Origin: Emmonsiellopsis sp. PD_33
Lineage: Eukaryota; Ascomycota; Eurotiomycetes; Onygenales; Ajellomycetaceae
Direction of reading: 5' to 3'
DNA: 64,000 bases
Assembly: GCA_032988165.1 (NCBI GenBank)
Contig: JANTQF010000095.1
Coordinates: 1-64,000 of the forward strand
In this document: piece after piece, positions 32,908-43,368 of the stretch
Position numbering within the stretch: the first letter of the stretch is position 1
How the letters are laid out: the number at the start of each line of letters is the position of its first letter
Position numbers and translations under genes: made by a program
Notes under the pieces: generated by a model
Told to the model about the DNA's origin: nothing
Database searches by the model: none
Seen by the model: only the letters and a program-made list of their open reading frames with translations

Positions 32908-34436
32908 ATATGGATGGAAGAAGAAGGTTTATGAAGAGAAGCAATTGAGCCGGAGGAAATGGCCAGAAAACATAAGCATCGAAAGCGGTAAGTTCCGGAA
33001 CCCGCAAACAATGGCGAATCCACGGGGGCCCGTGGGCAGATAAAAATGGCTTGAAACAGGCATTGTGCAACCCAGATGCGGGACATCCCTAAAACATATG
33101 CAGAAGAGGCAAAATTAGACTGATTGGGTTTTGAGTCAACGATCTTTAATCAATCACACGCATGAGATGAAAGAGAGGTGCATAATACGCATCATGGCAA
33201 TTTATACCGGATATAGAATACCATCAGTATCAAAGCGGCCACAATTAAACTCCTAATTAAAGGACACAGGCGAACTTCCCCGTTGGTTAAGAGCAAGGAG
33301 CACCGTGGAATAGTAACAGCCCATGGCTGCAAGCAACGCTCGGGGAGAAAATAACTCCCTATCCCAACCGCCAGCAACTGGGCGTCGATCATTGCGAGAG
33401 AGTCTGTGAACCACACAGCCAACCAATTAAAGTAACTATTGCATCACAGACTCTGACGCGGCCGGGCACGGGCTGCAGTCTCTTTGTTTTTGCGGCGCCA
33501 ATAAATAAGTCAACCACTCCTGATAACATGAGATGATTTGATACCTGCTTTCTTCAGATATATGAAGCAGTTTCAGGGATCCGGCCTGGTTAGTGCGACA
33601 CGTTTAGTGAAGAGATTTCGACAAGAAACGGCAGATCAGTGGACACCGTGTATTTATCCATGGGCACCCCCCGTCACAGACTTCATAGACGATCTGATCT
33701 ATGAGCTGTTGTGGGAAACACGTTGCCGAGGACGAGGCACATGAGGTCAACAGGACAGCCAGGGCCCAGGGTCAAGAACGGCTCAGGAGAGAGACAGACT
33801 CTGAGGAGATACGATGTGTTTGAGGCTGCTTCTAGACTGCAGGCATGTTTAAGATGCCAACGAGGTTGAAGGGCTGAAATCTTGGAAGGGAATCGAGGGA
33901 GGATGTTGATGGTGGACAAGGAGAAGCTGCCCAAGCTGGAACGATTTTATCCCGGAGATGAGTAATGAACCATCATGGGTCTCTTTCCATTCTCACCGCA
34001 GCCAACTCGCAAAAGCAGCTCGAGGAACCGAGGATCTAGAACTTTTCGGAATATACACCGAGAAGGCTACTCATTACATGCATAGTGGATTCTGCTCTGC
34101 TGGATAATAATACCTGGATTCCAACCAGTTATCTCCATGCCTCGGACTCCATATGATTTCCGCACTAGTCCAAAACCCTTTCTATATTTGCCCCTTATTA
34201 ACTAGAGGTTCTACACTCAGATTCTACGCTCATATTCTACACTGGGTCAGCCTGGAAATGCTGTTAGGAGATAGGAAGCGTCATACACTGTTCTATATAC
34301 CCGGGAGGGAGGTGGTGGGGGAGGACAGTATTGAGATTGAAAGGTGCGTAGTGAGCGCAATGCTGCTTGTCCAAATCATGAAAAGATAGGGTTAATTCTC
34401 TCCTCCTTGGGGAGCCCATGCTGACTGCGGCCTAGA

Positions 34437-34592
34437 TATGTCACCGAGCTCAGCCGCTTCGCGATGAAAGATACTACTCCGCCGCGCTCTAAATATGTTG
34501 TCGAGTTCAGCTCCTTCAAGATGAGGGATATTGCTCCATCGCACTCCAGATATGTTGCCGAGTTCGGACACTTCATGATGAGAGACTACTAC
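34437..34592. repeat. 57-bp tandem repeat, three imperfect copies
   Basis: Copies start with TATGTYRYCGAG at 34437, 34494 and 34551, giving an exact 57-bp period (19 codons); the third copy is partial. Units differ mostly by substitutions and never by indels that break the triplet period. Both strands keep an open frame across most of the array. On the minus strand the unit reads like TTYLERGGVVSFIAKRLSS. Confidence 0.8.
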
Positions 34593-34865
34593 TACTGCTT
34601 TTTTTCTAAGAGAAATCATCAATCGCGCATAATGGGGAGGTCGCAGGAGTAAAGCAAAAGGAAGCTTCCAACCCGGAAATACGTTTCAACTATGAGCCGC
34701 CAGCTGCATTCTATATCCATCACGCGCTAAGGAACCTCGCTTTAGCGATTTGAGGAAAAGATGAGGGAACGAATGAGATCATGACGGGGGCTTCGTTGGC
34801 AACATGGCGCTGTCGCCATCTTTTGGACCCCCTGAGGCATAGCTATAGTCCAAGGCCTTTTTGAA

Positions 34866-36130
34866 GTGGGCATTGGCTTATACGGGCCGGTATGGCAGGC
34901 TGTAGCTCCCTTGAGAACTGCAGTCGGCTTTATATCTCTATCCTCGATTGGCCTTCCCGAAGATCCTACCACTGATGAGACTGACGGCACTGGCGGGAAA
35001 GTTCTGAGTGGCTACTTCGAATTCGTCAACGGCCACCTCGAAAGGGGGTTCAGCTCAATCACTTGGGGAAAATTGCAGATATGGGCGTCAAGGCTGAGGA
35101 TGCACCGAAATGGATCTCAGACATACTAGGAGATGTCTCTCTTTTGAGCAATCCTGATTCTGAATGATGTTATCGTAGCATACAACCAGACCACTGAGAA
35201 ATTGGTCGCATGCTATGTTTTCCCTGAGTGGCTCATGTTCGCTAGGTCGGACTGGCATCTAGAAACAAGGCACCATGGTGTCAAGCGTAAAAGCTGCAGG
35301 ATTGCAAGTGTGGCAGGATGTGAGTTAAAATTTATCTGCTTCTGGCAGTATATATCCGCGTGGAAGCATACAGCACTGCAACCAGGTACCACTGGTTGGT
35401 GTAGCCTCCACGTCGTACAATAACTACTACCAAAAGAAGGACCATTCAAACACCAGCCCGAATTTTCGATTTGACATTCATTGGCAATGCTGACTGGATC
35501 GAAGCTCCCATTGGGCAAGGGTTTATTGTTTTTAGCAAGCTCCCAGATGCCTTGGTAGTTACAGCTGCGGTGCTCTTAACTCAAGACGTAGTTTATTCGA
35601 CTATTCTGATCAGCACTGGGGAAACAATGATGAACCACATCATTGTGATCTTGGGAAATATGGTGGCGGCAAAAGAGAGGGTGATTGTGGTTTCGCATGT
35701 CCTTTGGGGGTTGTTACTTGGAGAATACAGTGGTGGGTTTTGATCTGACACCCTGTTAGATGGTGCATGCGGGGGCCAGTTTGGAACGACTTCTTACTTT
35801 TTGGAATCACGAAACGTATTGGTAATGGCTACCCGACGACCAACAGAACCATTCAGAACCATTCCAAATCTTTTAGATGCAGCCAAGGTTCCACGTTATC
35901 ATTCGAGAAGGAGTATTCGAAGCGCCTTGTCTCCTTCGAGAAGGCCAACATCGTCGACGTATCACCTTCATACCCTGCCATTGGTTATGGCTGAAACATG
36001 TCCCCTTCATCGGGACATGTCGTGACCCAGTTTAATACTACTAACTGAAGCAGCTTGGAAGGCTGGCGGCGGAATTAGCAACTTCTCTGGTACCCAGATT
36101 GAAGCATAATCTTAGCTAGAGCTGTATCTT
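34866..36130 (+). pseudogene. Possible decayed coding region
   Basis: Several stretches look protein-like in shifting frames. One runs from 34866 (GIGLYGPVWQAVAPLRTAVG, then EFVNGHLERGF). Others are near 35085 (MGVKAEDAPKWISDILGD), near 35170 (VIVAYNQTTEKLVACYVFPE) and near 35610 (WGNNDEPHHCDLGKYGGG). Stops and frame changes between them cannot be removed by clean GT/AG introns that I could find. I do not recognise the family. It may be a mutated gene or chance; confidence is low. Confidence 0.25.
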
Positions 36131-37283
36131 GAACAAGAGACCAAGATAGCTCTGCCAAACACGTGCCTCGCCATGCCAACCTTCGATTCCAATTGCTAAG
36201 CAATCGGGGCAAATAGAAAATGAATGTGGTAAGATTGGCAAAGCAGCCAGAAAGCTATGCGCTGAGCCGCCAGATTTGCAGGATTATCGTTGCGAAGCAG
36301 ACCATAGTTCATGCTGTTATGCATAATTGAAAATCACCCCTCTATGGAGAAGTATGAGCCATGGATCGAGGCGCTCGTCTCTGCCAACCACCCTGCATAA
36401 GAGGCACCATGTGCAAACCGGCGCTCGGGGATGCATGGGAGCTGTGAAACCCGGAATCGGTCGAGAGTTGATTTCTGGACAGTCTTCCCGCCAGTCAGAG
36501 AAAGAGTTTAGATGCGCCCCATTTAATTTCATCAGAACCGGACTCACCTCGACGCAGCCGGGTAGTCCTACAAGGTGGCTTTGAGGCATATTGCTATCCA
36601 GTCGTAATACGCCTTTGTCGCCGGGTGCGGATTGGTGGTGGGTGTGCGGGAAATACCTGGGCGGGTAGAGAGAGAGGCACTCGTCGGGCCAATCTGCGCA
36701 TGTCCAAGTGGGAGCAGCATCTCCAAGCGCCCGCAACGCATTCAAGTTTCTGTCCCCGATAGTCTGTGGGATGCGCTGGTCGTGGTGGCAAGCGCTGGAC
36801 TAAATAGCTGTTTAGCGTGATTGGGCTGCGATCGGCTTGGCAAGCGCATCAACCTTATCCCAACGTCCGCCGGCGTGTCGTGACTTGAATTCCTCACCAC
36901 CACCGATTCCTCGCTGTCTTCGCGGTGTCGGGACGCGTGCTCCACTCCAATTGACCTCTGGCTGGTACCTGAGAAGCTCGACCGCGGGCGTTGTAACGCT
37001 GGAACCCTCCCGCTGTCTTTCCGTTCTTTACCCGTTTGCCTCCGCCGGCATCCCCAGTCTCGCTGCCTCGCCACAACCACGCCGGCGCCAGCAAGCAACC
37101 ACTCCGTGGATTCTTCGTCCAACTCTCCTACGCTCCTTTGACGCCTTCGTTTTCGACTACATATCCACCCGGTCTGCTCCAACTACCATTCCTTCTCTCT
37201 CCAGCGCCGGAGTTCGCGGGTGAAAAATCAACGGGGGGGGCTTAAACAAATGTCCAACACGAATTCCCTATTCTTCGGTGGCA

Positions 37284-39548
37284 ATGGTCACACAAAATGG
37301 AGATGCCAGATACCATCCTCCCGATAGCGGAAATGATGTTAAGCGGCCTCGAAATAACCGCATCGTCGTCCCGCACCCGTTGGCAAATGTCACTCCCACC
37401 CCGCCTTCACGGAATGGCACCCCTTCCAGCCCGTATCGTGCCTATCAGCCAGACAGATCCCCCACCTCCCAACCTACCACTCCCGACCCCTACTCCGCCA
37501 GACATCTTCATATGCCCCACGTTCCTCCCGCCTACCGGTCGCCCACATACCCTATAGGAAGTTCAAGAGGAGGTCAGCCCCCATGGACTCCTAGGAGCGA
37601 GATGGGGAGCCCTCGACCACCTTTGAAATCGTCCCTGTCAACATCAGATATGCGCTCTAGACAACGCTCCCCATTCCGCCATGATCAGCTTCCCTCCGCC
37701 TCAAGTCCTGCACTCCCACGTTTTCCACAGCACTATCATTCCCCGGAGCTTCTCCACGATCAGCCGCGGGACAGTTTACAATCTGCCTTAACGACATCAA
37801 GTATAGAACCCGCCAGTGGGACAGAACGAAGCAGTATTGCCACTAAGAATAGTTCTATGACCGACTTGTCTCCTGATGCATCTGATATTGATGGAGGAAT
37901 GAGTGTTGATGACGCCATATCGATGTATCTGGAAGGTTTTACAGATGATCCACCGCCTCCATTGCCAACGCCACCGATTGCCGAAGAGCCAAAGGTCGAT
38001 ATTCAAGATAGTGCGCAACATGATGGTGAGGATGACACTGGGGAGAGTATCGGGGGAAATAGCGAGAAAAATGATCGGGATATTCAGATTGATGACCAGG
38101 ATGATGAGCGGGATAGCGAGCGGCAACAGTCTGCTGATCTTCAGGAGGCTATGAACAGCGATATGCCCCAGATAATTAGCACTCCCGCGGCGGAACCAAA
38201 GCACGAAAAGCCAGTCCCAAAACATACCCCCAAGAAACTGGTTATACCGCCTGCGCTACCGGGCGTTGTTCCACCGCCACTATCAGCCATTACCAGTTCT
38301 CGCGATCAATATGGGTTTCAAAGGACTTCTATCCACGTCTCGTCTGACCAGTATGATATCTGGAGCACGGCCTATTCATCTTACATGGACATTCGGAAAC
38401 AGAAATGGGAAGAATTGTTAAAGGAGAGTGGGCTGCCCCATGATAACCCTGTCACCTTCCCCCCAAAGTCTACCAAGGTCAAGCGATATGTCAGGAAAGG
38501 TATTCCCCCTGAGTATCGTGGCACTGCTTGGTTTTACTACGCAGGAGGTTATGCGCGCTTCCACAGGCACCCTGGACATTATAGAAAGCTCCTTGAGATG
38601 ACTATGGAAGGCCCCTCGAATGACGACAAAGAGCATATTGAACGAGATCTCCACAGAACATTCCCAGATAACGCCCATTTCAAACCTGAGCCTGTACCTG
38701 ATTCTGGCTTAGGCTCTTCTGACTCAAGCGGGAGCAGTAACCCTAAATACCGCTCTACCGCCCCAGAGACTGAAATGATTCAGGCCTTGCGTCGTGTCCT
38801 ATACGCTTTCTCGGCACATAATCCAAAAATCGGCTACACGCAGTCGCTCAACTTCATTGCAGGAATGCTACTCCTATTTCTCCCCGAGGAGAAAGCATTT
38901 TGGATGCTCGACATCATCACTTCCTCTTACCTACCAGGGACGCACGAGATCAGTCTTGAAGGTGCAAACATTGATCTTTGGATTCTCATGGTTGCGCTCA
39001 AGGACTCGATGCCTGGAATTTACACCAAGGTTGCCAGTACGACACCGACTACCCCTAAAACTAAGCCTCCAGCTATTACCACGAAAACACGACTACCCGA
39101 TATTACCCTTGGCCTAACAAACTGGCTAATGTCTATGTTTATCGGCAGCCTACCACTCGAAACCACGCTGCGCGTGTGGGATATTTTCTTTTACGAAGGC
39201 TCCAGAACATTTTTTCGAGTGGCTTTAGCTATTTTCAAGAGCTGCGAAAAGGACATACTCGCTGTTAGTGACCCCATGGAGATATTCCAGATTGTACAAA
39301 CAGCGCCGAAGAAACTTATAGACGCGAACGCGCTGGCGGATGAATGCTTTAACCGGCGGTTCCGGTTAACCCAAGCACGCGTTGATGAGCTCCGCTCTGC
39401 GCGGAAAAAGGCCATCAGGGAAGACAAGGACCGACTCTCTCTATTGACCGGTCGCGCAAATCCTGGTTTTAATAACCCCCATGCTACTCAAGCAGCAAGT
39501 CCCTTACCCACCGCGTGGAGAAGCCTGAAGAAACACACTTTTAAATGA
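37284..39548 (+). CDS. TBC-domain Rab GTPase-activating protein
   Basis: Intronless, 754 residues from the ATG at 37284. An ATG at 37251 is in a different frame and closes after 25 codons, so it could be a small upstream frame. The first 350 residues are Ser/Pro-rich and acidic, probably disordered and phosphorylated, with a poly-Pro patch near 220. The TBC domain starts at about 405 (GIPPEYRGTAWFYYAGG). The arginine finger IERDLHRTFPDN is at about 451 and the glutamine finger YTQSLNFIAG at about 517, both intact, and the domain ends with LPLETTLRVWDIFFYEG and a terminal helix. Intact dual fingers predict an active GAP that speeds GTP hydrolysis by a Rab GTPase in membrane traffic. The Rab target cannot be told from sequence. 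Confidence 0.93.
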   Translation: MVTQNGDARYHPPDSGNDVKRPRNNRIVVPHPLANVTPTPPSRNGTPSSPYRAYQPDRSPTSQPTTPDPYSARHLHMPHVPPAYRSPTYPIGSSRGGQPPWTPRSEMGSPRPPLKSSLSTSDMRSRQRSPFRHDQLPSASSPALPRFPQHYHSPELLHDQPRDSLQSALTTSSIEPASGTERSSIATKNSSMTDLSPDASDIDGGMSVDDAISMYLEGFTDDPPPPLPTPPIAEEPKVDIQDSAQHDGEDDTGESIGGNSEKNDRDIQIDDQDDERDSERQQSADLQEAMNSDMPQIISTPAAEPKHEKPVPKHTPKKLVIPPALPGVVPPPLSAITSSRDQYGFQRTSIHVSSDQYDIWSTAYSSYMDIRKQKWEELLKESGLPHDNPVTFPPKSTKVKRYVRKGIPPEYRGTAWFYYAGGYARFHRHPGHYRKLLEMTMEGPSNDDKEHIERDLHRTFPDNAHFKPEPVPDSGLGSSDSSGSSNPKYRSTAPETEMIQALRRVLYAFSAHNPKIGYTQSLNFIAGMLLLFLPEEKAFWMLDIITSSYLPGTHEISLEGANIDLWILMVALKDSMPGIYTKVASTTPTTPKTKPPAITTKTRLPDITLGLTNWLMSMFIGSLPLETTLRVWDIFFYEGSRTFFRVALAIFKSCEKDILAVSDPMEIFQIVQTAPKKLIDANALADECFNRRFRLTQARVDELRSARKKAIREDKDRLSLLTGRANPGFNNPHATQAASPLPTAWRSLKKHTFK

Positions 39549-41530
39549 GATGATACCCCTTTTTTTCGTTTCGTTTTTGATTCTTTTATTATTATACTTA
39601 TTATTATTACTTTCACTCTTTCGGCCAGCACGTCAGATCCTTCTTTTTCTGTGAAGTAGGCTGATGCCAATTATAGTTTCCTTGATTCCTTCCTAACTAA
39701 CAGCTGAGATTGTTGTCCATTCCAATTGGCATAATTATGGTTGCATTTACATGGCGCTGACCAAAAAGTGTTGCGTATAAGCGTCGAAGCAGAAAGCGGA
39801 TGTCTTTCATACCCTTAATTTTTCCTCTTTTTCTAATTCCTTTTGGACATCTCTAATGATTGGTTTACTTTCTCTTAACTTTCCTTTCTTTCACCTCTTT
39901 CTCTTCTCTGGATCTTTTTTCTCGTTCCTGGGGTATATTGCGACTGGGTACTGCATTTTACTTTATTTTATTTCTTCTTCTTCTTCTTTCTTTCTATTTT
40001 TCTTTGAAAGGGAAAAGCCTATCACGACTCGATGCTGTATATGGATTGTTTTGCCTACATACACTCTCACCCCCCCCCCCCATCTCTCCTCAGTATCCCT
40101 GTCCGCGCACGTACTTACCTACCCACCCACTTTCCATTTACACTTCTTGAACTTTTCCCTCTCCTTTCCCATTTCCCTTTCATCAGCCACTATTCCGTTG
40201 TATATACATAGAAAAAATAGAACATAATCTTTTTGGCATAGTTACCCCGGCCATATCTCACACATCACATCGATGGCCCGAGAGAAGCTGAGCGCATGCG
40301 GCTAACAGCGGCAGGCTATGGCCGAAGAGAGCCATACATACGGGAAAACCCCCAATACAAATCTCTCTCGAGGTAAGTGTTGATTTTCCTACCTCCACCC
40401 GGTGATCTCCTTCCATAACTAAACCATTTACCAGCCGGCCACGGCCGTAGATCGATACATACCGTCATAACCCTATTTCAACTAAGATGGGGTTGAAGAT
40501 GCGTCCCTTTCCAGTTATTTTAGGAGGTATCCATTAGGTCCCGATGGTTGAGATCTATACTGTGGACCCCAATGAACTAACTACCAATGGGTGTTTCCAG
40601 ACCTGTCATGAGCTATTGCAAATGACTTTCTTTCTTCTTTCCCTGCTGGTTATTCCTGCAGGGGGAACTGATTGCAGATGGCTGAACCCAATGAGGTGAC
40701 AATGATCATTATAGGTAGTTATACACTGGCTGTTAAGTTCTATACTGTTAAATTCTATACTGTTAGTTCTATACTGTGAACTTCAATGAACTGACTATCA
40801 ATGGGTGTTTCCAGATATGTCATGAGCTATTATAGATGACTTTCTTTATTCTTCTTTTACTACTGGTTATTCCTGTAGGAGGCACTGGTTACAGCTGGCT
40901 ATACCCAATGAGGTGATAAGGAATGAACATGTTCATTGTAGGTAATATGCACTGGCCATTACTTTCTATACTGAACTTCAATGAACTAACTATCAATGGT
41001 TGTTTCCAGACATGTAACAAGTCATTTTGAGTGGCTGTGTTATTCTTCTTTCATTACTGGTTATTATAATAAGATGGTTATACTCAATGAGGTCACAAGG
41101 AATAAATATGCTCATGTGGGAGTACAGAAGTGGCATGTACCAACAGCTGAGGTCTATACCATACAGTGCAAATTAACTACAGATGGGTGTTTCCAGACAC
41201 ATAATGAGCCATGACGAATGGGTTTCCTATTTAATGGCTCCTCTTCCTCCTTTTTTTTGGCCTTCTTCTTCTTCCTCTTCTATCATCACCTTTTGCAACA
41301 CGATAGCTAGCCAGACTTCCATTCTACAGATTCTTTTAGTTAGTATATTCCACGCCCTTCCCGCCCCCCTCCCCCCAAGATAAACTACCCAGGGAAGAAG
41401 AAGAAAAGAAAAAAGAAGAGGAGGATCCATTTCACAAAACCTTCCATTTTAACGACACACTCACAGACTCTCTGGATCTCGCTCTGTATAACTTGATACC
41501 CACACCAGTACCAACACACTCTCCTCAGCC
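39549..41530. other. Spacer with pyrimidine tracts and a degenerate tandem repeat
   Basis: About 2 kb. The first 650 bp is T/C-rich with an 11-C run at 40070-40080. From about 40547 to 41230 it is filled by the four-copy repeat listed separately. The last 250 bp is the C/T-rich promoter and leader of the ubiquitin-fold gene. Small frames overlap the pyrimidine tract but have no domain. Confidence 0.55.
40547..41230. repeat. Degenerate tandem repeat, about 185-215 bp per copy, four copies
   Basis: The landmark GKTGTTTCCAGA occurs at 40591, 40805, 41000 and 41187, each preceded by an AATGAACTAACTAYCAATGG-like block (weaker in the last copy). The three inter-landmark segments each share CTGGTTATTMYT and an AATGAGGT block. 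The spacing shrinks from 214 to 195 to 187 bp, and similarity falls toward the right end. Inside the first copy a 17-bp TTCTATACTGTT motif is itself repeated three times (about 40738-40780). No long frame crosses the array. It may be a satellite, a decayed element or a source of structured RNA. Confidence 0.75.
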
Positions 41531-42030
41531 ATGCCCGAAAAATCAGCACCAGCAGCAGAAAATTACGATCACCTTAGGTTTTCATGTAAATATCCCGGGC
41601 ACCGTCGTGAAACCATTTTTCGGGTTCCACGCTATTGGACTGTCGAGGACGCAATGTTTACACGGCCTGAGAAATCCCAGTACCGGAATCTGCAGTATTT
41701 CCGATTCAAGGGGGATCAGGTAGACCCTGATAGGACACTGGATTCGGTGAGTAGTAGCGCTGAGGATTGTTTTTGGCCTTTTTCTGTCTTGGCTGTTTGT
41801 GCTTTATTGTCTGGTAGATTCTATCGGCGGGTATAAGAGTGCTGATAATTCTTTGCGTGGTATAGCTGAACCTGAAGGAGGGTGATCAAATAGTGGCTTC
41901 AGGTATCGATTTGAACGAAGAGGAACCTCGCGACATTATGTTCATAACCTACCAAGGTCCCGCCCCCAAAGTTCATTATCCCCCCTCCGACAGTTCTTCC
42001 GGCCGCTCCGTACCTTCTCTCGCCGACTAG
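41531..42030 (+). CDS. Small ubiquitin-fold protein (Rad60-SLD/SUMO-like)
   Basis: Two exons, 41531-41746 and 41866-42030 (donor GTGAGT, acceptor TATAG, phase 0), encode 126 residues. After about 14 residues, HLRFSCKYPGHRRETIFRV starts a beta-grasp pattern: the strand RNLQYFRFKGDQVDPDRTL corresponds to the LRFLFDGQRI region of SUMO, and LNLKEGDQIVA to its final EEDVIEV strand. There is no C-terminal Gly-Gly, so it cannot be conjugated like SUMO. It may act as a SUMO-like interaction domain, as in Rad60/Esc2 proteins, but here it stands alone. The Ser-rich tail ends at SVPSLAD. The splice is well supported because it joins the fold; the family call is by pattern only. Confidence 0.75.
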
Positions 42031-42647
42031 CTCTCTTCTTTCCACTTCCCTCGATTTATCAAGCTTTCTCTCCTCGCACAAACCGGTGAGGGGGGACTGA
42101 AAGGGCCGAGGGACGGGATAGGGTTGATATTTCTTTCGGGATGGGATAAACAGCGACATGCTTGGGGGGTGGAGATATATTTAAAATATATACCCCATTC
42201 CCACTATGCAGTACAGTTAACTGCTATCCCTATATAATGTTTCAGGGGCTTTTCTTTTTTTTTTGTTTCATCTTCAACACACCATACTGTCACTCTTTTA
42301 ACGAGCACTTTCGGACTCCTTGCACCACTCTTACCTTTGCTTTCTTTCTTTTTCTATACCTGTTTCCCCTTTCTAGACACTTTCGGGCTTTTTCTCACTT
42401 GATGGAGCATCATGGATGGACGCATGCATGTCCGGTGCCCTTAAGCGTGGAGAATGTGGCTAATAAGTTGGCATTTCCCTTCTTTTCGGTTATCTCCTTT
42501 GCGATTATTTAGTTCCTTATGAGTCCTTGATGAAGATAGTTCACTCGCTAGCAACCAAACCAAACCTCGCCCCTGAATTTCTCCCTCCACTCATACCTTC
42601 TATCTTCTGCTCCGCGTATATATACCTAGTTCTTAGAGACAGCTGAT
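42031..42647. other. Spacer between ubiquitin-fold gene and 5S rRNA gene
   Basis: About 620 bp, T/C-rich, with the 3' UTR of the upstream gene. The 5S upstream element is annotated separately. A 116-codon frame at 42162-42512 is Phe/Leu-rich from the T tract and is not credible as a gene. Confidence 0.55.
42617..42624 (+). promoter_or_regulatory. Upstream TATA element of the 5S rRNA gene
   Basis: TATATATA at positions -31 to -24 relative to the 5S start. Filamentous ascomycete 5S genes are known to need a TATA-like element near -29 in addition to their internal control region, so position and sequence fit. Confidence 0.7.
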
Positions 42648-42766
42648 ACATACGACCATAGGGAGTGGAAAACAGGGCTTCCCGTCCGCTCAGCCGTACT
42701 TAAGCCACTCGCCGGCCGGCTAGTAGTTGGGTGGGTGACCACCAGCGAATCCCGGCTGTCGTATGT
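42648..42766 (+). rRNA. 5S ribosomal RNA gene
   Basis: 119 nt, beginning ACATACGACCATAGG and ending with CTGTCGTATGT; the two ends pair as helix I. The internal region holds TCCCGTCCGCTCAGCC and TAGTAGTTGGGTGGGTGACC, the conserved loop A/loop E sequences, and CCAGCGAATCCC near the 3' end. The GGGAGTGG/CCACTCGCC pairing replaces the GTGTGG/CCACAC seen in Aspergillus, a compensatory change that shows a folded, functional RNA. It is a single dispersed copy between protein genes, as usual for filamentous ascomycetes. Transcribed by RNA polymerase III. Confidence 0.96.
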
Positions 42767-42769
42767 ATA

Positions 42770-42776
42770 TTTTTTT
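42770..42776 (+). terminator. RNA polymerase III T-run terminator of 5S rRNA
   Basis: Seven T starting four bases after the mature 5S end, followed by a second run of six T at 42780-42785. Confidence 0.8.
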
Positions 42777-43348
42777 ATATTTTTTCATCCTTTTTTCCTT
42801 CTCTGACTGGTGTACGGAGTATATAACTTTTTGTTGCCGGTAGCTTTATTTTTGCCTGCTTGGCTGGTGTGTTTCGTTGGTCAAGGGGGGTTAATAAGGA
42901 TGGTTGTTTGTTCGCCAAGAACGTCGTCTGGGAGAACCGTAGGATACTCGATGCTGGAGGTACCGACGGATAGGTAGCCTTGTCTACCATGGTTTGGGCA
43001 AATCTTCATTCTCCCATTGCTGTTGACTATCTTCCCCACGGCAAAATTGTCCTTCATGGAGACGATATATCTCCCCGAGCTTCATACACACACGCACGCG
43101 CTCAACCAGGCTCAGAGACGGTGGTCAGCTTGAACATGATGGGTGAATACCAGTCAAAACAATTGTCCCATGGATAAAAGTCCATGCCACATCATACAAA
43201 AAGGAATCGATACAGATTGATTGCTCGCTATCATCCATCCTCCAATGTTATCATCGTGTTCTACTCAGGCCAGCTTCTTCGGTTACGCAGTCTCACTAAC
43301 CAACCAAGCAACCGGCAGCTAAATAAACAAGAGAGGCCACACAGCATC

Positions 43349-43368
43349 TATATATATATATATATATA
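43349..43368. repeat. (TA)10 microsatellite
   Basis: Ten uninterrupted TA units in the spacer between the 5S rRNA and lipase genes. Confidence 0.9.

Larger units (their letters stand above)
32908..37283. other. 4.4-kb region without an intact gene
   Basis: No complete gene is supported. The left part may hold upstream exons or the promoter of the acyltransferase gene; a 76-codon frame at 33192-33422 is possible but unproven. A three-copy 57-bp tandem repeat lies at 34437-34592. From about 34860 to 36130, fragments of plausible protein sequence occur in different frames separated by stops, suggesting a decayed gene. The last 500 bp is G/C-richer and would be the promoter and leader of the TBC gene. 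Confidence 0.5.

Noticed and set aside
20782..33000. Biosynthetic gene cluster around esterase and acyltransferase
   Set aside because: No backbone enzyme (PKS, NRPS, terpene synthase), P450 or cluster regulator is present nearby.
34400..34600. CRISPR-like array reading of the 57-bp repeat
   Set aside because: Units are directly contiguous and imperfect, with no conserved repeat/variable spacer pattern, and the genome is eukaryotic.
34866..36130. Interpreting the fragments as a spliced intact gene
   Set aside because: I could not find GT/AG introns that remove the stops and keep phase, so it is listed only as possible decay.
42162..42512. 116-codon frame upstream of the 5S gene
   Set aside because: Phe/Leu-rich translation of a T/C tract; low-complexity artefact.
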